DNA of 64,000 nucleotides, from positions 59,867 through 123,866 of the forward strand of contig JAFDWQ010000004.1 of NCBI GenBank assembly GCA_018268395.1, written 5' to 3'. This document shows, piece after piece, positions 25,899-34,419 of the stretch. Position 1 is the first letter of the stretch. Each line of letters starts with the position of its first letter. Made by a program: the position numbers and the translations under genes. Under the pieces are notes generated by a model. That model was not told the origin of the DNA, did not search any database, and was given only the letters and a program-made list of their open reading frames with translations. Origin of the DNA: Armatimonadota bacterium (GTDB lineage: Bacteria; Armatimonadota; Fimbriimonadia; Fimbriimonadales; Fimbriimonadaceae).

Positions 25899-28266
25899 CG
25901 CCCTCCTCGCGAGCGCGGCGTCCCGTGCGACCGTGACCGTGCGCTTCGCCGTATGGGACGGAGACGCCGGGCTTGGCGTCATCCGGGAAGCCGTCAGGGG
26001 GTTCGAACGGGCGCATCCCGACATCAAGGTCAAGCTCGAAAACGTCCCCTATGGCGCGTTCGCCCAGAAGCTCTTGGCGGGGTACGCCGCCAACGCCGCG
26101 CCGGACGTCGCCATGATGGAGCCCAAGGGCTTCCAACGCTTCGCCAAGCGAGGCGGCTTGCTCCCCCTCGATCCCTTCTTTGCGCAAACGCCTGACGTCA
26201 AGATCGAGGAGTATTACAGGCCGATCGTCGACGCCATGCGTTACCAGGGCCGGCTGTACGTCCTTCCCCGGGACATCGCTCCGATCGGGATCGTGTTCTA
26301 CAACAAGCGGCTTTTCCGAGAAGCCGGGATCCCCGATCCGGACGGGACGTGGACGTGGGATTGGGAGCCTCGCCCTGAACTTAGGGACAAGGACTTCACA
26401 TGGGTCATGCAAAAGCTGACCAAGTTCGACGCCAAAGGCAAAGTCGTCCAATGGGGTTTCGTTCCGGCCTGGACGCGTGCGTTCGCGGACACGGTCGTGT
26501 ATTCCCAGGGAGCGCGCTATGTCGACGACCCTGTCGACCCGACCCGGTGGACCTGGGACGACCCGCGCGTCGTCCGCGCCTATCAATGGGTCGCCGACTT
26601 GGGATTGAAGAAGCATTGGATTCCGGCGTCGACCGAGATCACGTCGGTCCTCCAAACGAGTTCGGACCAGTTGTTCCTTCAACAACGTGCGGCGATGTTC
26701 CAAGGCGGAATGTGGTCGGTGCCCGGATTCCGACAAGTCCTCAAACCGGGTACGAAAGAGTTTTTCGAGTGGGACGTCACGCTCGCCCCCGGCCACATCG
26801 ACCAGGCGACGGGCCGGGTCGTCCGTGCTGCGCCCACGGGCGGCTCCGGGTATGCGGTCATGGCTTCGACCCGGCACCCGAAGGAGGCCTGGTTGCTCAC
26901 CACGTGGATGGCGGGACCCCCCGCAATGCGCCTCATGGCCCAAGCCGGACTCGCCCAGCCTGCGATCCGCAAGTTGGCCTTGGAAGAGCCGTGGGTTCCG
27001 GGCCCGAACACGCCTGAAGAGCAGCGGTATCCCCCGAGCCGCAAGGTGACGGACCAGGCCGTCCCTTACGTCGTCGTCGACCCGACGGCCGAGTGCTACG
27101 CCGAAATCAACACGTTCGTCGAGTCCAAAGTCGACTCGATCATGAGCGGCTCGAAGAGTGCTCAGGCCGCGATCGACGAAGGACAAGGGCAAGCGAACTC
27201 GCGCTTGTCACAGATCCTGAAGCAGGAGCGGCTTCCGCTCTTCGACTGGCGTTCCGGACTGGGGGCGGGCCTGATCGTCGCGGGCTTGCTCGTCGCGTGG
27301 GTCTACCTGCCCTCTTCGCGCGGGCGGCGGACGCGAAGCGAACGTGCGGAAAACCGTGCGGCCTATGCGTTCGTGTCTCCGTGGATCGTCGGCATGGTCG
27401 CGTTCTGTGCAGGCCCGATGCTGTTCTCGCTCTTGCTGAGTACGACCGACTGGGACATCGTGACGGCAGCGAAATGGCGGGGCGGCGGGAATTTCGCCGA
27501 AGCGTTCACTCAGGACCCGCGGTTTTGGAACTCGCTCAAAGTCAGCGTCGTGTATACGGCCTTGTCCGTCCCTCTCGGGCTCGTCGTCTCCCTCGCAATG
27601 GCGCTCTTACTTAACGTCAAGGTCCGGGGCGTCCCCTTGTTCCGGACGTGTTTCTACCTTCCGGCCTTGGCCAGCACGGTCGCGACGTGCCTCGTCTACA
27701 AGAAGGTCTTTCAGGCCGACGGTGGACTGTTGAACGCCGCGATCTATGGCCCGGACGGTCGAGGCGACCTGTTCGGGATCGGCAGTCTGCTCACGACCTG
27801 GACCCACAAGCCTGGCCCGGCCAACTGGTTGGGAGACGAGACGCTCGCCTTGCCCTCGCTGATCCTCATGTCGTTGTGGACGGCCGGTGGGGCCATGGTG
27901 ATCCTCCTGGCCGGGCTTCAAGGGATCCCACAGCACTATCACGAGGCGGCGACGCTCGATGGTGCCGGACCATGGCGACGCTTCTTGGCCGTCACGGTGC
28001 CGATGTTGGCTCCGTCCCTCTTTTTCTGCCTCATTACGGGAGTCATCGGCAGCTTCCAGACGTTCACGCAGGCGTTCGTCATGACGGGCGGCGGTCCCGG
28101 AGACGCGACCCGTTTTTACATCCTGCACCTGTACTCGCAGGCCTTTGAGAACCTCAGAATGGGCTACGCCTCGGCCCTGGCCTGGATCCTCTTCGCCGTC
28201 ATTCTCGTGTTCACTCTGCTTCAATGGCGGCTCAACAAGTTCGTGTACTACGAGGGTGACAAGTGA
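25861..28266 (+). CDS. Sugar ABC transporter: binding protein fused to MalF-type permease
   Basis: 801 residues with two normally separate parts. The signal is WCLGSALLASAASRA. An extracellular solute-binding domain follows at residues 25-440 (VTVRFAVWDGD, FERAHPDIKVKLENVPYG, LPRDIAPIGIVFYN). A single helix lies near 466 (GAGLIVAGLLVAWVYLP). From residue 500 comes a MalF-like permease (YAFVSPWIVGMVAF) with the EAA motif YHEAATLDGAGPWRRFLAVTVPML near 694. ATG 25861 has the strong ribosome site AAAGGAGGG. The fusion tethers the receptor to the channel. No ATPase gene is in the window, so a shared MsmK-type ATPase is implied. Confidence 0.9.
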   Translation: MRRGVRFAWCLGSALLASAASRATVTVRFAVWDGDAGLGVIREAVRGFERAHPDIKVKLENVPYGAFAQKLLAGYAANAAPDVAMMEPKGFQRFAKRGGLLPLDPFFAQTPDVKIEEYYRPIVDAMRYQGRLYVLPRDIAPIGIVFYNKRLFREAGIPDPDGTWTWDWEPRPELRDKDFTWVMQKLTKFDAKGKVVQWGFVPAWTRAFADTVVYSQGARYVDDPVDPTRWTWDDPRVVRAYQWVADLGLKKHWIPASTEITSVLQTSSDQLFLQQRAAMFQGGMWSVPGFRQVLKPGTKEFFEWDVTLAPGHIDQATGRVVRAAPTGGSGYAVMASTRHPKEAWLLTTWMAGPPAMRLMAQAGLAQPAIRKLALEEPWVPGPNTPEEQRYPPSRKVTDQAVPYVVVDPTAECYAEINTFVESKVDSIMSGSKSAQAAIDEGQGQANSRLSQILKQERLPLFDWRSGLGAGLIVAGLLVAWVYLPSSRGRRTRSERAENRAAYAFVSPWIVGMVAFCAGPMLFSLLLSTTDWDIVTAAKWRGGGNFAEAFTQDPRFWNSLKVSVVYTALSVPLGLVVSLAMALLLNVKVRGVPLFRTCFYLPALASTVATCLVYKKVFQADGGLLNAAIYGPDGRGDLFGIGSLLTTWTHKPGPANWLGDETLALPSLILMSLWTAGGAMVILLAGLQGIPQHYHEAATLDGAGPWRRFLAVTVPMLAPSLFFCLITGVIGSFQTFTQAFVMTGGGPGDATRFYILHLYSQAFENLRMGYASALAWILFAVILVFTLLQWRLNKFVYYEGDK

Positions 28267-29099
28267 TGTCAGAAAGGGCCGTCAAGGTGCTCGTCTCCGT
28301 CCTCTTGGCGGTCGGAAGCGCCCTCTTTCTGATGCCGTTCCTTGTCTCCGTCTTCATGGCGGCGAAAACACCCGCCGAGCTCTCGACGACGCCACCGTTC
28401 GCTCCGCCGGCGGCTCCGACTTTGGACAATTTCCGGACGGTGCTCGTCAACCCGAACCTCAGTTTTTTCACACTGTTCCGGAACACGCTTTTCATCGCGA
28501 CAGTGGCCACAGTGGGGACAGTCTTCAGTGCGTCGCTTGTGGCGTACGCTTTCGCCAGGTTGCGCTTCGTCGGCCGTGACCGCCTCTTTATGGTGCTACT
28601 GAGCACGATGATGCTGCCGGGAGTCGTCACGATGATCCCGACCTACGTCATGTTGAAGGAACTGCGATGGGTCGACACGTTCTTGCCCCTCACCGTGCCT
28701 GCGTTCCTGGGAGGCGGCGCCTTCAACGTCTTCCTGCTGCGCCAATACCTGTTGGGCGTCCCGAAAGAACTGGACGAGGCGGCCAAGATGGACGGAGCCG
28801 GGCATTGGACGATCTACTCCCGCGTCCTGATGCCGCTGTGCGGGCCGGCGCTCGCGACGGTCGGGATCTTCACGTTCATCGGCGCGTGGCGCGACTTCAT
28901 GGGGCCGCTCATCTATCTTAACGATCCCCAGAAGCAAACGTTGGAGTTAGGGCTGAACACGTACAACTCGATGCAGACCACGTCGCCGTGGCACCTCATC
29001 ATGGCGGGAAGCGTGCTGGTGACCGTCCCACTGGTGCTGATCTTCTTCGTCGGACAACGCTATTTCGTGAAAGGCATCGCGATGACGGGTTTGAAGTGA
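28266..29099 (+). CDS. Sugar ABC transporter permease, MalG type
   Basis: 277 residues with six predicted membrane helices, starting with VLVSVLLAVGSALFLMPFLVSVFM. The EAA loop that contacts the ATPase is LDEAAKMDGAGHWTIYSRVLMPL. The C-terminus ends YFVKGIAMTGLK, as in MalG-type permeases. It starts on the last base of the fusion gene's TGA (TGATG) and ends overlapping the GH1 GTG (GTGA), so translation is coupled along the operon. Confidence 0.95.
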   Translation: MSERAVKVLVSVLLAVGSALFLMPFLVSVFMAAKTPAELSTTPPFAPPAAPTLDNFRTVLVNPNLSFFTLFRNTLFIATVATVGTVFSASLVAYAFARLRFVGRDRLFMVLLSTMMLPGVVTMIPTYVMLKELRWVDTFLPLTVPAFLGGGAFNVFLLRQYLLGVPKELDEAAKMDGAGHWTIYSRVLMPLCGPALATVGIFTFIGAWRDFMGPLIYLNDPQKQTLELGLNTYNSMQTTSPWHLIMAGSVLVTVPLVLIFFVGQRYFVKGIAMTGLK

Positions 29100-30460
29100 G
29101 CGGGTTTCCGAACGACTTCGTCTGGGGAGCGGCGACGGCGGCGTACCAGATCGAGGGCTCCCATGACGCCGATGGGAAAGGCCCAAGCGTCTGGGACGAG
29201 TTCTGCAGGCGACCAGGCGCCGTGTTCCAAGGGCACACCGGCGATCAGGCGTGCGACCATGTCCACCGCTTCCGTGACGACGTCGCCTTGATGCGGGGCC
29301 TTGGACTTCAAGGCTATCGCTTCTCCGTATCCTGGCCCCGCGTCGTTCCCGAAGGCCGCGGAACCGTCAATGTTCGAGGACTGGAGTTCTACGACAAGCT
29401 CGTCGACGAACTGCTCGAGGCCGGCATCCGGCCCTACGCGACCCTGTTCCATTGGGACTATCCGTATTCGTTGTTCCTGGAAGGAGGGTGGTGGAACCCG
29501 GATTCGCCCCGCTGGTTCGCAGAATACGCGTCGGTCGTCGCCCGAAGGCTGGCCGACCGTGTCCAGGATTGGTTCACTCTGAACGAACCCGGCATCTTCC
29601 TTGTCTTAGGGCACGTCGAGGGCTCGCACGCGCCAGGAGTAAGGGGCTCGGCGTACGAGTTCTTCCTCGCCCTCAAACAGGCGTTGCTCGCTCATGGCTT
29701 AGGGGTCCAAGCGGTCCGGGCCGCCAGCGGACCGGACTGTCGCGTGAGCTACGCGCCCCACTGCGTCGTCGGCGTTCCTGCGACCGAAGACCCGGCCGAC
29801 GTCGAAGCCGCAAGGTCCTATACGTTCGGAGACTCGAACAACGGTCGCAAGTTTTGGCAGCAAAGACTGCTCCTCGACCCCGTTCTGAAAGGAGAGTGGC
29901 CAGAAGACATCGAGTCGGCGCTCTCCCATCGGTCCGTCGGCGTCACCGCCGAAGACCTCGACACGATGCACCGACCCCTGGACTATCTGGGGTTGAACTA
30001 CTATTCCGGCGAACTGGTCCGTGCAGGCGCCGACGGCCGTCCCGAGACGGTGCCCGACCCGCCCGGAATGCCTCGCACGCTGTTCGATTGGCCGGTCCGC
30101 CCCGAAGGCCTCTACTGGACGTTGCGCTTCCACACCGAGAGGTACGGGCTTCCGATGATGGTCACGGAAAACGGGCTATCGAACATGGACTGGGTGTCCG
30201 AAGACGGTGCCGTCCACGATCCGCAACGGACCGAGTTCTTGAGACGGTACTTGCGCCAGGCCCGACGGGCCATCGGCGACGGTTCCGACGTCCTCGGATA
30301 CCTCCACTGGTCGCTTCTCGACAATTTCGAGTGGGCGGACGGATATCGGCAACGGTTCGGCCTCGTCCACGTCGACTACGCGACTCAAAAACGGACGGTG
30401 AAAGACTCGGCCCGATGGTTCTCCGAAGTCATCGCGACGAACGGGGCTTCCCTGGGCTAG
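29096..30460 (+). CDS. GH1 family beta-glucosidase
   Basis: 454 residues, cytoplasmic. It starts FPNDFVWGAATAAYQIEGS. The acid/base Glu lies in TLNEPG near residue 163 and the nucleophile Glu in VTENG near 357. The aglycone/glycone Trp motifs WSLLDNFEWADGY and RFGLVHVDY are intact. It would cleave imported gluco-oligosaccharides to glucose. GTG 29096 overlaps the permease stop. It converges with the second GH144-like gene with a 4-bp overlap of the ends. Confidence 0.95.
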   Translation: MSGFPNDFVWGAATAAYQIEGSHDADGKGPSVWDEFCRRPGAVFQGHTGDQACDHVHRFRDDVALMRGLGLQGYRFSVSWPRVVPEGRGTVNVRGLEFYDKLVDELLEAGIRPYATLFHWDYPYSLFLEGGWWNPDSPRWFAEYASVVARRLADRVQDWFTLNEPGIFLVLGHVEGSHAPGVRGSAYEFFLALKQALLAHGLGVQAVRAASGPDCRVSYAPHCVVGVPATEDPADVEAARSYTFGDSNNGRKFWQQRLLLDPVLKGEWPEDIESALSHRSVGVTAEDLDTMHRPLDYLGLNYYSGELVRAGADGRPETVPDPPGMPRTLFDWPVRPEGLYWTLRFHTERYGLPMMVTENGLSNMDWVSEDGAVHDPQRTEFLRRYLRQARRAIGDGSDVLGYLHWSLLDNFEWADGYRQRFGLVHVDYATQKRTVKDSARWFSEVIATNGASLG

Positions 30461-31725
30461 CCACCGCTCTTCGGGCCGGAACTTCCGAGCGGCTTGTAAG
30501 CCTTAAACCCGACCCTCGCCATCCCCGTCCTCGGCACGGGATGGGACATGAACCATCGGTGCGCGAAGTGGTCTTGGAAGTCGGCGATGCCGAGCATCAT
30601 CATTCCGAGATCGATGCCGATCACGTCGGGACTGCGCCAGTTCCGTCCGGGGTTGATCCCGTTCGCAAAGCCGTACTTTCCGTAGGCCGATGGATAGGCC
30701 GACTTGAAGTGCGCCGCGGCGGCTTGGCTCTCGAGCGGAGTGAACATGACGCTGGCGACGGCGCTCGTCGGGACGACCGTCCCATTGTCGACGATGTTGC
30801 CTGGTGCCCCGAGCGCCATGTAGCCGTCAGGCGTATCGCCCGCCGACAAGCCCCAGAACACGTCGGAGAACCCCGCATAGTGCTTCGGGTTGTTGATGCA
30901 GTATTTCCGGTTCGCCAAGGTCGCTTGCCGACCCTCTCCCCAATAGTCGTAACCCAGGCCGTCCCGCGTGTTCTGAAAGCTGAAGAACACGTGCGACATC
31001 TGGTGCATGAAGAGGGGTCCGCCGACGAGCATGTGGTAGCCGTCGTACGACACTTGAGGACGCGTCCAGGCCGTCCAGCAATTGGCGGGCATGGAGGGCC
31101 AATGGCCAAGGGCCAAGAGGTAGAGGCCCATCAGTTCGGAGTACGTGTCCCAGCGATATGGCAAGAAGCCCGATTCGGGTTTCCAACCCATGCAGAACGT
31201 CTGGGAAGCGGGCTTCGAACCTCCGTCCGTGAGCATCCACGACCAGTCGACGGCCGCGAGCATCGCGTCGACGTGCGACGTCACGGCCGGATCCTGGAAG
31301 TAACGTTCGGCCGTGAGGGCCCCCATGAGGAGGATCGCCGTATCGATCGATGACACTTCCGAACTCCAAACGCGTTGTCCCGTCCGCCAATCGACGAAGT
31401 GGTAGTACCACCCGTGGCTCTTCTGCCAGACGGTCCTGAGCGCATAAAGGGTCGCCTGTGTCCGGGCGAGCGCCGAAGCCCGGTCGGTCCATCCCCGCTC
31501 GGAGCCCAGGGCATAAGCGGACAAGGCGAAGCCTGTGGACGCGACGCTGGCCGTCGTGTACGAATCGCTCGAAACGAAGTTTGCGGCGCGGTCTTTCGTG
31601 AAGCCTGTCGAAGGGTGCGACTGCTCCCAAAAATAGTCGAAGGCTTTGTGGGCGAGCTCGTCGAGCAAGGGCTCGCCCTGCACCGGGAGAGTGATCGATG
31701 CGAGAGCGAGCGGGACGAGTGTCAT
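30457..31725 (-). CDS. Second GH144-like (glucoamylase-annotated) hydrolase
   Basis: 422 residues, paralogous to the protein at 24609 along its whole length: LAHKAFDYFWEQSHPSTGFTKDR, SVASTGFALSAYALGSERGW, SHGWYYHFVDWRTG, SEVSSIDTAILLMGA, ESGFLPYRWDTYSE, SPDVIGIDLGMMMLG. A better signal peptide (MTLVPLALASITLPVQG) suggests export. It lies downstream of the operator-controlled secreted protein gene, separated by a 10-bp-stem hairpin that may lower its expression. Confidence 0.82.
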   Translation of the reverse strand: MTLVPLALASITLPVQGEPLLDELAHKAFDYFWEQSHPSTGFTKDRAANFVSSDSYTTASVASTGFALSAYALGSERGWTDRASALARTQATLYALRTVWQKSHGWYYHFVDWRTGQRVWSSEVSSIDTAILLMGALTAERYFQDPAVTSHVDAMLAAVDWSWMLTDGGSKPASQTFCMGWKPESGFLPYRWDTYSELMGLYLLALGHWPSMPANCWTAWTRPQVSYDGYHMLVGGPLFMHQMSHVFFSFQNTRDGLGYDYWGEGRQATLANRKYCINNPKHYAGFSDVFWGLSAGDTPDGYMALGAPGNIVDNGTVVPTSAVASVMFTPLESQAAAAHFKSAYPSAYGKYGFANGINPGRNWRSPDVIGIDLGMMMLGIADFQDHFAHRWFMSHPVPRTGMARVGFKAYKPLGSSGPKSGG

Positions 31726-31750
31726 GATCGGAGTCTGTCTCCGGTGGGGA

Positions 31751-31774
31751 CTCCCCTAGGAGGCCCTAGGGGAG
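31751..31774. terminator. Intercistronic hairpin (partial terminator or mRNA stabiliser)
   Basis: CTCCCCTAGG (31751-31760) and CCTAGGGGAG (31765-31774) form a perfect 10-bp stem with a 4-nt loop. It lies between the secreted protein stop (31785) and the GH144-like start (31725). No T-tract follows. Confidence 0.5.
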
Positions 31775-31784
31775 CCTTGTCGCT

Positions 31785-32945
31785 TCACGGTGTGACCGTG
31801 AAGTTGGCTTCGTCGACTTCCATGCACCAGTTCTGGGTGGAAACGACGCCGGTCGGTTTGATGCGGATGCGGGCCTTGAGCACCTGGTCCGGGCTCAGAT
31901 AGCGGCTCAGCGAGCCGGTCGCTGCGAGGTCCCGCACGGTCAAGGTCGTATTGATCGCGTCGGTGCGGACGTCCGTGGTGCTGAAGTTGCTGATGCTCCA
32001 ATCGTAAAGGTCCAGCGTCTGACCGAACTGTCCGCTGTTCGCCATGCGCGAGTTCACGTGGAACGCGAGGGCCGACAGCGTCGAGTAGTTGCAGGTGCCT
32101 TCGACTTCGATGTTGACGGGGTGCGCGTTCTGGTTCGGGACGACGAAGCGGCACATGCGGAACATGTCGCCGTCGGTCTTGAAGAGGCTCCGGTTGTTAC
32201 CCGCGGTGTTCTTGCCGAGTTTGACGGTGACGGCCGAAGACAAGACCTTGTTCGCGTCGCACACGTAGATGTCGCTGAAAGTGCTCTTGCCCGCGTTGTT
32301 CGGGTTGTTCGGATCGTTGACCACTTGGAGGTAGCCGCCCACCTTGGTGTCCGGACCCATGAAGCCCTCGTTGTTGGCCCACGGAAGAGCGCCCGAGAAG
32401 TGGTTGTTGAACCGGTAGATCACTTTGTTGACGTTGTCGACCGGATCCAGGAAGTACGTGATGCTCATGTCGACGGTCGAACCCGTGACGTAGTGGTCAC
32501 CCCACTGTGCCGTGAAGGAATAGAACGGGAACCCGCCCGCGAAGGCGGCGACCTCTCCGTTGTTCCCCGTCTTGATCAGGAAGATGTGGTCGTAGTTCAG
32601 GTCGTTCAGAAGCATCACGCCGGCTTCTTTGTTCTCGCCGCCGACGACTTCGAGCTTCACTTTGAACCCGTAGGTGAAGGAGGTGTTGAACAAGTACGGG
32701 TTCGCCCCACCGTCGTTGGACAGGAACCAAGCGTGGCGGTTGGCATAACCGCCGTCCGATCGGGAAACGTTCTGGTCGTCGATCACGACGCCGGGCCAAA
32801 CGTTCGTGAACGTCAGGTTGCTGGCCGGAATGTCGTTCCAAAAGCGCGGGACGGCCTGCGTCGAATTGATCGTGGAAAGCTGTGCCGAGGACACGGCCGC
32901 CGTCAGGACTCCAAGGGCGATAAAGAGGGTTCTCATCTCCGTCAT
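31785..32945 (-). CDS. Secreted protein of the LacI regulon, unknown function
   Basis: 386 residues. The signal peptide is MRTLFIALGVLTAAVSSAQ, whose Met at 32936 is an alternative start. The body is all-beta in appearance. Residues 30-225 resemble a concanavalin-type glycan-binding fold (FWNDIPASNLTFTNVWPGVVIDDQNVSRSDGGYANRH, KEAGVMLLNDLNYDHIFLIKTGNNGEV). The last 100 residues form a second beta domain also found at the end of the interrupted beta-propeller gene (62708-63445). Its promoter region carries the most perfect operator in the window. A role as an extracellular glucan-binding protein fits but is inferred. Confidence 0.72.
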   Translation of the reverse strand: MTEMRTLFIALGVLTAAVSSAQLSTINSTQAVPRFWNDIPASNLTFTNVWPGVVIDDQNVSRSDGGYANRHAWFLSNDGGANPYLFNTSFTYGFKVKLEVVGGENKEAGVMLLNDLNYDHIFLIKTGNNGEVAAFAGGFPFYSFTAQWGDHYVTGSTVDMSITYFLDPVDNVNKVIYRFNNHFSGALPWANNEGFMGPDTKVGGYLQVVNDPNNPNNAGKSTFSDIYVCDANKVLSSAVTVKLGKNTAGNNRSLFKTDGDMFRMCRFVVPNQNAHPVNIEVEGTCNYSTLSALAFHVNSRMANSGQFGQTLDLYDWSISNFSTTDVRTDAINTTLTVRDLAATGSLSRYLSPDQVLKARIRIKPTGVVSTQNWCMEVDEANFTVTP

Positions 32946-32985
32946 TCTCCAGTGAATCTGGGCTCAGCCTTTGAGCTCGACCGGA

Positions 32986-33005
32986 TTGCTGAATCGTTTC
33001 AGCAA
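32986..33005. promoter_or_regulatory. LacI-type operator, perfect arms
   Basis: TTGCTGAATCGTTTCAGCAA: 8-bp perfect inverted arms around TCGT. On the minus strand it follows a TACACT -10 box (complement of 33018-33023) by about 12 bp, so it covers the transcription start of the secreted protein gene. Confidence 0.7.
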
Positions 33006-33141
33006 CCAGCCGTTTCCAGTGTAGCACTTGGCCCTTTGAGGGAGTTGCCCGCAAGAATACGGGGTTATTTAGACCTGTCGTTTGCGTCCGAGTCCTGGAG
33101 ACCGCCCTCGCGCGCAGGCGCGCGCAAGGTAACACTCCTTC

Positions 33142-34416
33142 GTGCCGATCCCAAGAGCCGTTTCAGCCGACCAAGCCGTCAAAGCGATCGCCAGCGGAGA
33201 ACGGATCTACATCCACGGGATGGCCGCGCCGCCCCAACAACTTGTCAAGGCGATGAGCGACCGGGCCCCGGAACTCCGGGGCGTCGAGATCGTCCAGTTG
33301 CACACCGAGGGCCCGGCTCCGTACGCCGAGCCCGGTATGGAGGAGAGCTTCCGCGTGAACGCCCTCTTCGTCGGGGCGAACACCCGCAAGGCCGTCGACG
33401 AGGGCCGGGCCGACTACATTCCGGTCTTCCTGAGCGAGGTGCCCGCGCTCTTCCGAAACCGCATCTTGCCGATCGACACCGCATTGATCCAAGTGTCCCC
33501 TCCGGACAAGCACGGGTTCTGTTCGCTCGGAATCTCGATCGAGGCGACCCGGGCAGCCGTCCAGACCGCAAAGCGTGTCATCGCACAAGTGAACCGCCAC
33601 ATGCCGCGAAGTCACGGAGACGGTCTGATCCACGTCGACACGTTGACATCGATCGTGGAACACGACCAGCCGTTGCCCGAAGTCCTCGGCAAACCCGCCG
33701 GTGAGACCGAAGCCGCGATCGGGCGGCACTGTGCCGGCTTGATCGAAGACGGGGCCACGCTGCAAATGGGGATCGGAGCCATTCCCGACGCGGTCATCGC
33801 CTCGTTGGCCGGCCACAAGGACCTTGGCGTGCATACCGAAATGTTCTCGGACGGGCTCGTCGACCTCGTCGAGAAGGGCGTCGTCACGGGATCGCAGAAA
33901 CGCGTCCATCCCGGCAAGATCGTGGCGACGTTCGTCCTCGGCTCGCAGCGCGTCTACGACTTCCTTGACGATAACCCGCTGGTCGCCATGCTCGACGCCG
34001 CATACGTCAACGACACGGCCGTCATCCGTCGCAACCGAAGGGTCACCGCGATCAACTCCGCCATCGAAGTCGACGTCACCGGTCAGGTCTGTGCGGACTC
34101 GATCGGCTGCCGGATGTATTCCGGGGTCGGAGGTCAGATGGATTTCATCCGAGGCGCGATGTACTCCGAAGGAGGCAAACCGATCATCGCCCTGCCGAGC
34201 GTGACGAACAAAGGAGAGTCCCGCATCGTCGGCATGCTGAAACCTGGAGCCGGCGTCGTGACGACCCGCGCCCACGTGCACTTCGTGGTGACCGAATATG
34301 GAGTCGCCGACCTCTACGGAAAGAACTTGCGACAACGCGCCGAGGCCCTCATCGCGATCGCCCATCCGGACCATCAAGAGGAGCTGGACAGGGCCGCCCG
34401 GGAGCGGTTCCGTTAG
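33142..34416 (+). CDS. Acetyl-CoA hydrolase/transferase family CoA-transferase (4-hydroxybutyrate type)
   Basis: 424 residues. Typical segments are GERIYIHGMAAPPQQLVKAM, VSPPDKHGFCSLGISIEAT, MGIGAIPDAVIASL, the catalytic-Glu region LGVHTEMFSDGLVDL, GGQMDFIRGAMYSEGGKPIIALPS and THVHFVVTEYGVADLYGK-like ARAHVHFVVTEYGVADLYG. The family swaps CoA between acyl groups such as acetate and 4-hydroxybutyrate or butyrate. GTG 33142 follows AACACT by 5 nt, again leaderless in style. It is a single gene. Confidence 0.92.
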   Translation: MPIPRAVSADQAVKAIASGERIYIHGMAAPPQQLVKAMSDRAPELRGVEIVQLHTEGPAPYAEPGMEESFRVNALFVGANTRKAVDEGRADYIPVFLSEVPALFRNRILPIDTALIQVSPPDKHGFCSLGISIEATRAAVQTAKRVIAQVNRHMPRSHGDGLIHVDTLTSIVEHDQPLPEVLGKPAGETEAAIGRHCAGLIEDGATLQMGIGAIPDAVIASLAGHKDLGVHTEMFSDGLVDLVEKGVVTGSQKRVHPGKIVATFVLGSQRVYDFLDDNPLVAMLDAAYVNDTAVIRRNRRVTAINSAIEVDVTGQVCADSIGCRMYSGVGGQMDFIRGAMYSEGGKPIIALPSVTNKGESRIVGMLKPGAGVVTTRAHVHFVVTEYGVADLYGKNLRQRAEALIAIAHPDHQEELDRAARERFR

Positions 34417-34419
34417 GAC

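Noticed and set aside
29452..31353. A long open plus-strand frame across the GH1 and GH144-like genes
   Set aside because: Arg/Pro-rich composition without domains. It is a high-GC shadow of two clear genes. The same applies to the frames at 6325-7872, 32058-33704, 43263-44942 and 51973-53754.
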